Shown: piece after piece, positions 9,297-18,821 of the stretch
Layout of the letters: each line of letters opens with the position of its first letter
How positions within the stretch are numbered: the first letter of the stretch is position 1
NCBI GenBank assembly: GCA_001792895.1
Contig: MARA01000128.1
Coordinates: 1-24,602 of the forward strand
Direction: 5' to 3'
From: Lentinus brumalis
Lineage: Eukaryota > Basidiomycota > Agaricomycetes > Polyporales > Polyporaceae
DNA: 24,602 bases
Translations under genes and position numbers: made by a program
Notes under the pieces: model-generated
What the model was told of the DNA's origin: nothing
Databases searched by the model: none
The model's input: only the letters and a program-made list of their open reading frames with translations

Positions 9297-10804
9297 CTAG
9301 ATATAGTGCGTGTCATCGAAAGGGCAAAGATAAACCTTACGCTCGGACAAGGGGTTATTGGTCGCTACGTTGAGGTAGCTCATCGCTGCAGTCAACGTGT
9401 CGTCGTCTCCGGGGGGACGACGCACCCTGCGAGCCGGTCCTCTAGGTGATTGGACCAACTGGGTTCCGCGAACGAGAACGCATATCTCCCTGCAACCAGG
9501 TCATTGCGAAGGGAGATCAGAAATGATTCCAATGATACCGCCCACTGCGGACTCCCGGGGAGAGTGCCGTCGTTATTGCCGCGTTCGATCGGCAAGGTTA
9601 TCATGCTCACAGCCTCGCCGACCGTTGTGTGGTCGACCAGCGCAGGGTTACACTGCGGGCCGGGCCAGGTGATCCAAGAGGGCAACTTGAATCCGTTGTC
9701 GCCTGAGCGAAGGCCTTGGACAGTCCCGAGGGGCGTGCCGAGACACTGAGTATGGAACCAGTGTGCGCACTCTGGACAGAAACGGGCCGTCTCTCTCTCC
9801 GGGAGATAGAGCCCTTGTTTTGCACAGTCTCCGTGACAGAAGCGGCGCGAGACCTATGTAGAGCGATGAAGTTGGTCATCTCCTTGTGCGGGATGGCGCG
9901 GGCTCACCTGAATAGCGACAGGCTCGTCGGAGAGAGGTTTCTCGTTCGCCGTGTTGACGGCAATGTCTTCGCGGAGCCAGAACTGAGTAGGGTCAACGAA
10001 GGGGAAGTTGGCGGCGTCGAGAGTCATGCGTGCGACGTGAATGACTTCGAGAATATCGGTGGAGTAGCAGCGAACCATCGCATTGCTGCGAATCAACTGC
10101 TTTTTGCCTGTGAGGGCAGCAGCGTCCCCCGCGGCGTGCTCCGTATACTGTACGCCTAGTGACAGGTCCCGTGCAGTATAGAGGACGCGGAGCACAACAT
10201 AGTATACCTACGGCACAGAGGACACTACAGTTAGCGACGATGAGTCTCACTGCGCGCGAGATGAGGACGTACGTCGTGATCTTCTGCGTCCTGGTTTATC
10301 TCATCGACCTCTCCTATCCAGGACATGAGGGTTCCTATCGTCTGTGAGCGTCGCAATAGGATGCGAAGGCTGTGAAATGTGAGTATCACGCTGTGAGTGA
10401 CGCGCGGATGGAGGCTACCATTGTCCCTGCCGCACGGAAACCTGGGCCCCGCATGATGCTGCCAGAAAATGCTGAGGATGCGTGGGATGCGGAACAGTAT
10501 TCGCAATGACTCACCTTGAACGTTGATCTCGTCGACCCGGTGCCCATGGAGGCGTTGTTGAACCGCGCGACGCTCTGCATCGCTTTTCACCCTTGCGCGT
10601 CGATGCGCGTCAGTGGCGATGCGCAGGTTGGTATTGTATGTGCAAACACGCTTGGGTGCGCCGGAGCTCTTCATGATGCGCGCGGGCTCTGCGTTGGGGT
10701 CGTTCCAGATGAGTTCGATGGACGCGAAGAGCGGCGGCGGCGGGGCGGGAGTCCCGTGGAAATTTTGAGCGAAGCTCGGGCGAGACGTCAGCCACTCAGG
10801 TCCG
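9297..10804 (-). CDS. BAH domain plus degenerate PHD-like finger protein, copy C
   Basis: Exons in transcript order are 10804-10515 (5' side uncertain), 10458-10419, 10369-10273, 10207-9908 and 9853-9297. Intron phases 1, 2, 0, 0 match A and B. The first exon (APPPPLFASIELIWND, KRVCTYNTNLRIA) ends INVQ, like SVQ in B; it starts at a splice acceptor, so a further exon upstream (about 10.88-10.92 kb) is likely and no start codon is assigned. The BAH-like region includes AQVSVRQGQCL, LMSWIGEVDEI, VYYVVLRVLYTARDL and FWLREDI. The finger is FCHGDC...FCPECAHWFHTQC with the same spacing as A and B, then PSWITW. The tail has MITLPIERG and, after a frame break at a G6 run on the + strand (9411-9416), ends VYLCPFDDTHYI. 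One extra base there restores the shared C-terminus. Confidence 0.75.
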
Positions 10805-11024
10805 CTGCGCGCTCATGAAAGACAATCTCGATCGCGGTAGGCCGGACGGGAGCTATTCGCTAGCCGTGCACGAACCCGCGAGCCCAGACAAGAGGAGGTA
10901 CATTCCTGCGGACAACATGTGAGTAGTCATAAGGGAGTGCAAGTGCGGTGTCTGCCCGCAGAGTATGTCCAATGGCTGATCGCGAGCAGACGGAGATGGA
11001 GATGGAATACTGAACCACGTTCGC

Positions 11025-11040
11025 GAGCGGTCGGCCGCTC
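11025..11040. repeat. Single palindrome copy upstream of gene C
   Basis: GAGCGGTCGGCCGCTC followed by AGAAC, the same context as one of the sites in the 237-bp array. It is the rightmost copy I can find; no further copies were seen between here and the window end. Confidence 0.85.
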
Positions 11041-11424
11041 AGAACGTCGCCTCGCACGCGTAGATGAGGTATCCGGGTGCGCATCGCATGCGGCAAGTAG
11101 TGCATTGCGAGCAACAGATCTAGACTCATTGTGCCCAGACATCTCCCCGGTGATAGTTGGACGATCGGCCTGAAATTTGGCATGCATATAGGACATACAT
11201 AGGAGAGTCTTCACAAATAAAATTAGCCATATTGGCGGACCCGTTTCCGAGCTATGGCCGATGGGGCGCGGTAGCGCCCGTCGGTGCTACATAGCCGCCC
11301 CCTAGGCCCTTAAGAGGGTGTATGTGACTTCGGGCACAGCTCATATGGTGTAGGAGTGCTATGAGTACCTATCTAGGGTCATTTGATGCACTTTCGACCT
11401 GGGGAGGGCGTTTAGGCATAAAAG

Positions 11425-12296
11425 TGGCAGGACCACATGGGTCAATTTTGTTTTCAGTGCGCGCCATGGCCCCCGTGAGGTTGTATTGTATGCTACTGGG
11501 TTATGTATGTGTGGGAACACCAATTGCCAGCCAAACGGAAGAGTGGTTATCTAGCAATTTGCCAAATAGCAGTAGGCAGCCTGCAGCTGGCCTGCAAGCT
11601 GATGACCTACTGCCCCAGAGACCCTCACCTACACATGCAGTGGTAGACATTTATTGGGAGAGCGAGGTGTCAATATTTGGGCACCGAGGAAGCACTTGAA
11701 CCAGAGTTATGCCCGGGTTAAACGCACAGATAGGAGGCCCACATGGGTCCTGCGTCTCCCATGGGCCCATAGGCCCCCAGGGACACCTGCATCCTGTGCC
11801 GGGTGTGCGGATACACATGGGTGCCAAGTATGCAATGCCTATGACCACAGACAGCGGCGGTATCGTGATTCTGACTACCCGCCAGGAGGGCCATATGGGT
11901 CCTACCCCTTCCGGCGACTGCTAGACCGCCAGAAAGGGTTGTCCCCTCTTTGAAATGCATAGATACACATGGGCACAAAGTATGAAGTCTCCACAATGGC
12001 GGACAATGGCGATATTGCGATTCTGACTACCCGCCAGGAGGGCCATATGGGTCCTGCACCTTCCGGCGAGCAATAGACCGCCAGAAAGAGTCGTCCCCTC
12101 TTTTAAAGGCATAGATACACATGGGCCCAAAGTATGAAGTCTCCACAATGGCGGACAATGGCGATATTGCGATTCTGACTACCCGCCAGGAGGGCCATAT
12201 GGGTCCTGCACCTTCCGGCGAGCAATAGACCGCCAAAAAGAGTCGTCTCCTCTTTGAAATGCATGGATACACATGGGCACAAAGTATGAAGTCTCC
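11425..12296. repeat. ~152-bp tandem array, left of the F-box gene
   Basis: GACTACCCGCCAGGAGG recurs at 11873, 12025 and 12177 (152-bp spacing). Each unit continues with GGCCATATGGGTCCT, a CCGCCAGAAAG-type block, ATAGATACACATGGG and AAAGTATGAAGTCTCCACA. More diverged units extend left to about 11425 (GGACCACATGGGTC). The block is relatively rich in CA/TG and poor in CG compared with the arrays at 3-9 kb. It ends about 180 bp before the F-box start codon. Confidence 0.9.
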
Positions 12297-12477
12297 ACAC
12301 TCATTGGCTGACACGCTCATTTAGGGCAGGCTATAAGTCCGACAAGGTTCACCCCATGCCTCCTTCTCTTCTCCCACTGACCACCATCTGCCATCACAGG
12401 TCAGTAGACTGCATTGACGGGATTATGCACTGTGCCAACATGCCATTTTAGACCTCAGAAGACCATCCCAAGTAGTC

Positions 12478-14395
12478 ATGTCCATCCTGTCTGTCCCGGT
12501 TGAGATGTCCACGTCGATATTGCGTATCCTCGCCCTATCTGAGCTCGATGAAGCACCACAAATGCTCCCGCTCCGATCTGTCCGTTGCGCATGCAAGGGG
12601 TTGGCTTTGCTGGGTACCAGCATTCAATGGGAGAATATCTACAGCCTCCGCCTGTTACTGGTCGCTGCCGGCACAGCAGCTCATAACAGCCAGGGTCGTG
12701 CAGCTGCAGAGGTGAGTTGCTCACCGGTGCTGCACTTACTCTCCAGCTAATGTGGTGTTCACATACAAGTCTGGAAGCAGCGGCGAGGCCTCATCTGACC
12801 GCGGGGCATACTCACCCCCCACCGTCTACCAATTCATCCGGTTCATCGATGTGCAGACACACCCCCAGCCTCCGATGCCGGCCACCGGAGTGCAGCAGCT
12901 TCTGGGCCTCCGTCGCGCTGGCGAGGCCCTTTTTCCCAACCTCCGCACATTACTGTGGACGGTGCCATACGCGAGAAGTGGGAGCCTGCAGCTGTTCTGG
13001 CACACGGCTCGCCTGCACTCTGTCAACATCGACGGGCTTGCATGCCGTGATTCGTCTGACTTTCCACAGGAAATAGCGGACCTTCTCTGCCACCTCCCCT
13101 CAGTGCGGACGTTGCAGCTCACCTGGGCTGGATGGAACTGTGCGGCCATGGCCGAGAGTGTGGCCCAATGCACGACGCTTGAGGCTATAACTCTCTGGCC
13201 TCAGTCGCATGCTTGGGGACTCCCCGAGCTGTCTCCACTCCCGCGGCTGAGGCGACTCGGTCTCACACTGGGATCCTCTGATATTCTGGGAGTGGCAGAC
13301 CTGGAGGCTGCGGTCGTCACCCTGGCAGACCTCCTGAGTGTTGATTTCCATGGCTCCACCAGTGCACAGGCGGTCATTCGCGCGCTTGGCCATGTGCAAT
13401 GTCCGCAAGTGGCCGAGTTCTACATCTCTGACTTTGTCATGCGGCACGCGGGCGACATTCACGACATGTCGCTCATGTGCGCTGCCCGTTTCCCACACCT
13501 GACCACTGTTAGGCTGACGGTTTCTCCTCCTTCCTTATCCCGCCCAGTCATACCTTGGAAACCCCCATTTCTGAGCCCTATTGCCGACGTTGACCCGCTC
13601 ATCCGCATGGGACAGCTTCAAGAACTCTCCCTTGTGTTCCGCCCCGACCTCCACAAACGGGTAGTCACAGGAACCGACCTCGACACCCTTGCATCGTTCC
13701 TCCACCGTTCCTTGCGTGTTTTGTGCATTTCTTCGAGTCCTCTCGAACCGACGCCATTCTGCGTAGAAAAGATTAACTCATTGATTGACGTCCGAGAGCT
13801 CGTGCACTTTGCACAGCGATGCTCCTTACTCTCCGACCTCTATCTGCCGTGCCTCTGGGACTGCACCCCAAGAACGCGGTGGCTTGCGTTGATGGCCTTC
13901 CCTCATAATCACATCACCCCAGACCCAGCGGGCGACCGCAGCCCCGATTGCGATCCCTTTGCCTATGAGTATCCAATCGACCTCGAACGCCACACGCCAT
14001 TCACCTGTGGCGATTGGCCGACAGTTCCTTACTGCTGGTACCCGGAAAAGGTAGAGCCCGACGAGAGGCCGGTTGCTACGACCGAAGGGTGGGATCCTCT
14101 ACGGGACCATCCGGTGTCAACGACGGCGTCGGCTGGGGAGCAACTTCAATATCTGGCCACCGAGTTCGAGTTCGACCCCTTTCCCCCAAAGTCCGAGCTG
14201 ATTCTTCACACATCATTCCCATCTATCCCACACATTCAGAGCCTGCGCTTTGGCTTCATCTGCTCCACGCATCCAACGTCCATTACTCACTTTCTTCACG
14301 ACACATTTCCTGGAACCCGGTACCGGAATATCTGTTTGGGCGACGTCTATCGTATCGACATATTGTACAAGCTCTCGCGTGTCGATGAATGGTGA
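12478..14395 (+). CDS. F-box protein with long leucine-rich-like C-terminal region
   Basis: Exon 1 is 12478-12711 and exon 2 is 12770-14395. The 58-nt intron (GTGAGT...ACAAG, phase 0) has a CTAAT branch site 20 nt before the acceptor. The product is about 619 residues. Residues ~5-55 resemble an F-box (VPVEMSTSILRILALSELD, then LRSVRCACKGLALLG and QWENI), which would bind Skp1 in an SCF ubiquitin ligase. The rest has irregular leucine-rich-like strands (LFPNLRTLLWTVPY, LPSVRTLQLTWAG, LPRLRRLGLTLG, HIQSLRFGFI) typical of the expanded agaricomycete F-box proteins. The substrate is unknown. The long exon is uninterrupted even across a C6 run, unlike several other genes here. It lies between two arrays of the same ~150-bp repeat. 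Confidence 0.8.
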
Positions 14396-14579
14396 TTCAG
14401 GTGTACTAGGATGTAGGAGCTTAGGTCAACTTCCCTATTATATGCTGCGCATCACTATTCTGTGTCGTATGGTATGGCGCTGTTCGCGATACGCCCACTA
14501 TTGATATGGTGTAGAATCAGTACGAATACATGTTTAGGCCCATCCTCTGCAAAGAGTGCTCTTCAAGGGCATCCAAGGG

Positions 14580-15990
14580 TGAAAGTAACAGGACCACATG
14601 GGGCACATTTGTTCTCAGTGAGTGCCATCACCCCCGTGGTGTTGCAACCTATGCTGGGGAATGAGCTACTAGCTTCAAGGCCAGCAGTCATGCATCAGGG
14701 GTGCACAATGTTCAGAGAAGGTATTGCACAAGGTCTGGTGACACAGCAAGGCCTGGCCCCAGAGTTACGGCGACGTTCAGCGCTCACGCAGGAGCTGTGC
14801 ATGCGTCCTGCATGTCCTGCCCATCTAAAGGCCCCACAAAGAGTTATGTCTCCCATCAAATACATACACCCAAACCGGGCCATATTATGGAGCTTGTTCG
14901 ATCCCAGACGCAGTTGATACAGCCAGCTTGACCGGCTGCCAGGAGGGCCACATGGGTCCTGCATGTTCCGCCCCTGAAGTCTCCCCAACAAGAGATAAAA
15001 ACGCTTTAAACGTAGATACACAATTGGACACAGTGTCGGAGAGCTGCACCCCCTGGCCATGGAGATATGGCTGGTCTGCCACCCGCCAGGAGGGCGACAT
15101 GGGTCCTGCATGTTCCATGCACTCGAACGCCTCCTCCAAGGGTTTTAATGGCCCCCAAGGGCATACACATACAATGCACAAATTGTCAGAGAGCTGCAAC
15201 CCCGGGCCATAGGGATATGGCTGGGCTGACCACCGCCAGGAGGGCCACGTGGGTCCTGCGTGTTCCGCGGACAAATAGACCTTCTGCACGAGTTGCATCC
15301 ACTTACTGACACATAGATACACATGGGTGGAAAGTACGACGCCCACCCAAGGCCGGACAACTGCAATATGGCCATTCTAACCACCTGCCAGGAGGGCAGC
15401 ATGGGTTCTGGGTGTTCTGGCAACTGATAGGCCAGCAAACAGGGCTGTGCCCCGTTTGTAATGCATGGATACAGATGCGTGCAAAGCATGAAGCCTGCAC
15501 GAAGGCAGACAGTGGCGGTGTCGCGATTCTGACCACCCGCCAGGAGGGCCACATGAGTCCTGCGTGTTCGGCGGACAAGTAGACCCCCGGCAAGAGTTGC
15601 ATCCTTTTACCGACACATAGACACACATGGGTGCAAAGTACGGCACCTGCCCGAGGCCGGACAACCACCATACGACCATTCTGACCACTTGCCAGGAGGG
15701 CCGCATGGATCCTACATGTTCCGTGCACTCAGAGAGCCCCCACAGCAGCTTGCATGCCCTCTAAACGCATGAGCACAGGTTGGTACGAACTATCAGAGAG
15801 CTCTAACTTCAGGCCGTGGAGATATGGCTGTTCTGTCCGCCTGTCAGGAGGCCCACATGGGTCCTGTGTGTCCCGCCGACTCATAGACCCGTATGAATGT
15901 ATGTATGCTCTTGCACATACATCTACATGGGTGCGCATTATGGTGCATGCGTAAATCCGGATGGCAGCGATACGGCTATTCATGGAGATA
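14580..15990. repeat. ~150-bp tandem array, right of the F-box gene
   Basis: The block GCCAGGAGGGCCACATGGGTCCTG recurs with changes near 14936, 15085, 15234, 15386, 15537, 15688 and 15840, a period of 148-152 bp over seven units. It is the same family and orientation as the array at 11425-12296. The two even share an outlying unit: GCAGGACCACATGGGTC near 11429 and ACAGGACCACATGGGGC near 14590, each followed by TTTGTT(T/C)TCAGTG. Copies are diverged by substitutions, so this is an old array. Confidence 0.9.
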
Positions 15991-16597
15991 TGGCTGAAAT
16001 GACAAAGTACCTGGCGCACTCCCTGGCTATCGCAATTTCAACTCTTTCAGACAGCCTGCAACGCATAGCATGGCCTTTTGTATGCGTAGGCGGAGACGGG
16101 CACAAACGACGGCATCATTGCGACCCGGGGCAAGCCAAATGTGGCAGACGTGCAGTACTGCGTCACAAAACCCCTCAGGTGGCTATGCCAGCCAAGCGGC
16201 GCAGGTGGATGCGCGATCTTACTCTTACCGGTGAGGTCGGCACACGCACGACATTTACGCGTGATGAACATGCTTGCATATACATCGCTGGCAGAACATA
16301 CAATGGAACTACGAGGCATCGATGTCCGGAAATACGGAAACTGGCCGTGTTTGACGAAGCGGACGGGGAGGGAGGATTGTACAGCGCAGACAGGAAAACG
16401 ACAGCAAAACGAGAACACGACGGGACGCCCACGAACACGAGAACACGCACGACAAAGACGACACAGCAACCAGTGCGTGCCAACCAATGTGGATTTCGCT
16501 CAGTGCGAGCGCGACATCTGAAGGGTCGGTGAGTGAGAGATAATGTCGAGGTGGTGCGCACGTACCCAATCCAGCAGCGCAGCAGCGTGCATGACAC
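15991..16597. other. Intergenic stretch with no supported gene
   Basis: Open frames cross this stretch on both strands (for example 15897-16532 on +) but are low in complexity, rich in Arg/Thr/His, and start inside the repeat array. No domain, intron pattern or promoter was recognised. Confidence 0.5.
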
Positions 16598-16858
16598 CTA
16601 GGCTGCAATATCGGGCGGCCCACCCTGATGGACTTGTCCACGGAGTGTTGCGCAATTGGCGTAGAACTTGGCCATGTTCGCCGCAGCGTCCGTGGCATCG
16701 GCCGTCAGAACGTCGATGCAGAGGGTGCCGACGCCTTGCGCCTCTCGGCAAACACTGACAAGGTACCGCATGCGCGGCCCCTTCTTTTGTGCCTCGCTCG
16801 CGGTGATGTCCCGGCGCCACAAAGCGCAGGAATAGGCCCCTGGGCCGTCATGGTTCAT
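16598..16858 (-). CDS. Unrecognised small protein, or 3' exon of the gene at 16910-17200
   Basis: An open frame of 86 codons from the ATG at 16858 has ordinary globular composition (MRYLVSVCREAQGVGTLC, IDVLTADATDAAANMAKFYA). It lies 52 nt downstream of the stop of the next open frame on the same strand. I looked for an intron joining the two and found acceptors such as GACGGCCCAG but no donor of matching phase. It is therefore either a separate small gene or a final exon reached through a splice or frameshift I cannot resolve. No known domain recognised. Confidence 0.4.
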   Translation of the reverse strand: MNHDGPGAYSCALWRRDITASEAQKKGPRMRYLVSVCREAQGVGTLCIDVLTADATDAAANMAKFYANCATLRGQVHQGGPPDIAA

Positions 16859-16909
16859 AGTGATCCTTCATACAGCCTCCGCCCGGCCGGTAGAAACCAG
16901 AGGGTTGAC

Positions 16910-17200
16910 CTAGAACGGAGGCTCCCGCACGATCAGCATCGTCAGGAAATCGACGATGGCCCTGATGCCGTCGTCGCCGAGTTGAGCGAGGTTCACCGGC
17001 CTCCCGGCGCCGTTTACTGTACCTGCGCATGAGAGCGTTGATGTCAGGAGCACAATGTACGACTTACGGTTGCCGGCAACAGGGGCGTGTATAAAGCCCT
17101 CATAGCTAAGGGCAGGGAAGTATATCTGTTTGGCCTCTGCCCACGCGACACGCCTCTGGTGGTGGCGCACTTCGGGGGTTTGAGCAGCGGCGGCGGCCAT
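16910..17200 (-). CDS. Unrecognised small protein with a TATA promoter
   Basis: The ATG at 17200 starts MAAAAAQTPEVRHHQRRVAW, followed by IYFPALSYEGFIHAPVAGN. A 45-nt intron (17067-17023) has GTAAGT, a CTGAC branch and GCAG. Because 45 is a multiple of three, both retained (96 residues) and spliced (81 residues) forms stay open to the TAG at 16910-16912. Exon 2 includes VNLAQLGDDGIRAIVDFLT. The leader is CT-rich with a TATA box ~82 bp upstream of the ATG, a classic strong fungal promoter layout, which supports a real transcript. The function is not recognised. It diverges from the kinase-like gene, with ~250 bp between start codons. Confidence 0.5.
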   Translation of the reverse strand: MAAAAAQTPEVRHHQRRVAWAEAKQIYFPALSYEGFIHAPVAGNRKSYIVLLTSTLSCAGTVNGAGRPVNLAQLGDDGIRAIVDFLTMLIVREPPF

Positions 17201-17281
17201 CGTCGTATGGGGCGGGGATGAGAGGGGAAATCGGCGCAGGGGAGAGAGAGACGGTTGGCCTGTGCCGGCGATTCACAGGAC

Positions 17282-17290
17282 TATATATAT
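17282..17290 (-). promoter_or_regulatory. TATA box for the gene starting at 17200
   Basis: ATATATATA on the - strand lies ~82 bp upstream of the ATG at 17200. The stretch between contains a CTCTCTCTCCCCT pyrimidine tract typical of fungal core promoters. Confidence 0.55.
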
Positions 17291-17449
17291 GCCTTGCTGT
17301 ACTTCTCCCGCGAGGTTAACCTTAAGGCAGTGCCCCAACCTTGTGCCTGCCCAGTCCGATGCCGTTCTCGGCCCGGTGGCCCGGTCATGACCCGGCCAGC
17401 GAGCACGCGCGCTTGCTGCCAGCGCACTCCTTGATTTACAACGTCCACC

Positions 17450-18562
17450 ATGACTGAATCACCCCCAGACTGGCTCGTTCACCATCCGGCCCTCGCCGCA
17501 CGTGCCATCAGCCTCGCATCACCTTGGTGGCAAGCGGTGGGTGTTTCAGAGGTGATATCTTGATGGACCACGGCTGACAAGGCCTGCTTATAGCCGCGCG
17601 TGTGGCGCACCGTCGAGGATGTGGAGGGTAACTGGGACGCACCGTGCTACGTTGTTAAGGTACTGGTCCCAGGTAGTGTGGAAGCCCCAGTCTACGAACT
17701 GCTGGCTTCAGACGGATTAGCCCACGCCCACATCATACCCGCGGAGGTTGTGCGTGATGAACGTAGCGACTTCCTGCTGATGCCGGCTCTCCTGGATCCG
17801 TTCGCAATTCCGAGGCAATGGGACACCGAGGAGGTGCTGGATTTTTGTCACCAGGTTCTGCAGGTTCGTGGCTCCCTTACTGTGTTGTCACCGTTCACGT
17901 GTGATAACTCGGGGTTGGCGTACGCTAGGGCATCGAAGACCTCCACGTGGTCAAGATCGCGCATCTTGTATGTGCGGCCACCCGCATGCATGCCTGCAAT
18001 GTTCTGATATAGCCCACATAGGACATCCATGAGGGCAATGTGCTCATGGCCACATCATACGAGGCCACCAAGCATGCAAACACGAAGGCGGGAACCATCT
18101 ACCTCATCGACTTCGGTAGCTCCCGTGTGCTTGCACGTGGCCCAGGGGAGCAAGAGCCCATTGAGCTGCCGCCCAGCGCGGTCCCGAAGTTCGCAGACCG
18201 GCCCGTCTTTGATCCCTATGCATGGGACATGTACTGCGTCGGTGTTCTGTTCACAGGCATACTGGAGGTGGGCAATCCGATTCCAGAGCAATTACTGGGG
18301 TCAAACCCTGACTTACCTGGGTCGTCCACAGATTACGACCGCCCGGAGTTGGCAGCGCCGCATGCTAGAGACATATGCCGGCTGGATCACCGGCAATGAG
18401 GCCAGATGCACTGGCATTTGCCGTTGCCGCCCGACCGCTGCATGCGCGCGAAGGGTTGTCAGGATGGCGCAAGTGGGATTGCACATATGGAAGTGCCTCA
18501 ATGGAGTGGGTACGCGCATGTACGCTTGTGTCTGCATGGTGCTCCGTCTTGGTCGGGGGTGA
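17450..18562 (+). CDS. Basidiomycete protein-kinase-like protein
   Basis: Five exons: 17450-17536, 17594-17863, 17929-17967, 18022-18267 and 18332-18562, with four phase-0 introns of 54-65 nt. The ATG sits in CCACCATGA, a good start context. The product is ~290 residues. Kinase features: VVK (Lys51), a possible helix-C Glu64 in VYELL, a catalytic loop formed across an exon junction as H-L-D-I-H-E-G-N (His131, Asp133, Asn138), and DFG at Asp162-Gly164. A following ELPPSAVPKF...FDPYAWDMYC block and a C-terminal WITGNEARCTGICRCRPTA block resemble expanded agaricomycete kinase-like proteins. No glycine-rich loop is obvious and the protein is short for a kinase, so it may be an atypical or weak kinase. 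The substrate is unknown. The exon 5 end is less certain, as another intron could begin at the GTGGGA near 18470. Confidence 0.7.
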
Positions 18563-18821
18563 TCGAGTTAGTTTATCCCGTCGCAGGCTCGCGCTGTCTT
18601 GGTGTTGTGTTTTGAAATGTCATGCAACCGCTTACTATACCCCCAGGGCTGCTGGGGCAATGAGAGCTGGTGGGGGATTGAGTGCTCTTAGATTTGAATA
18701 CCGATGAGCCGCTAGTACATGGACATGACGATGTAATGGAGGTACCCAGGGACAAAGTACGGGAGACGGTTAACCCAAGAAGACATTAAGCAGGTCCTTG
18801 AGCCTCGCACTCGTTCGAGCA

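Noticed and set aside
9716..10347. Open frames on + across gene C
   Set aside because: Shadows of the - strand BAH exons, whose splice sites and homology to A and B are much better support.
11258..11284. GC-rich imperfect hairpin CCGATGGGGCGC-GGTA-GCGCCCGTCGG
   Set aside because: Imperfect stem, single copy seen, not next to a CTRR end or a gene end; no function can be assigned.
15897..16532. 211-codon open frame on + after the 150-bp array
   Set aside because: Starts inside the repeat, has low-complexity Arg/Thr/His composition, and overlaps equally long open frames on the other strand.
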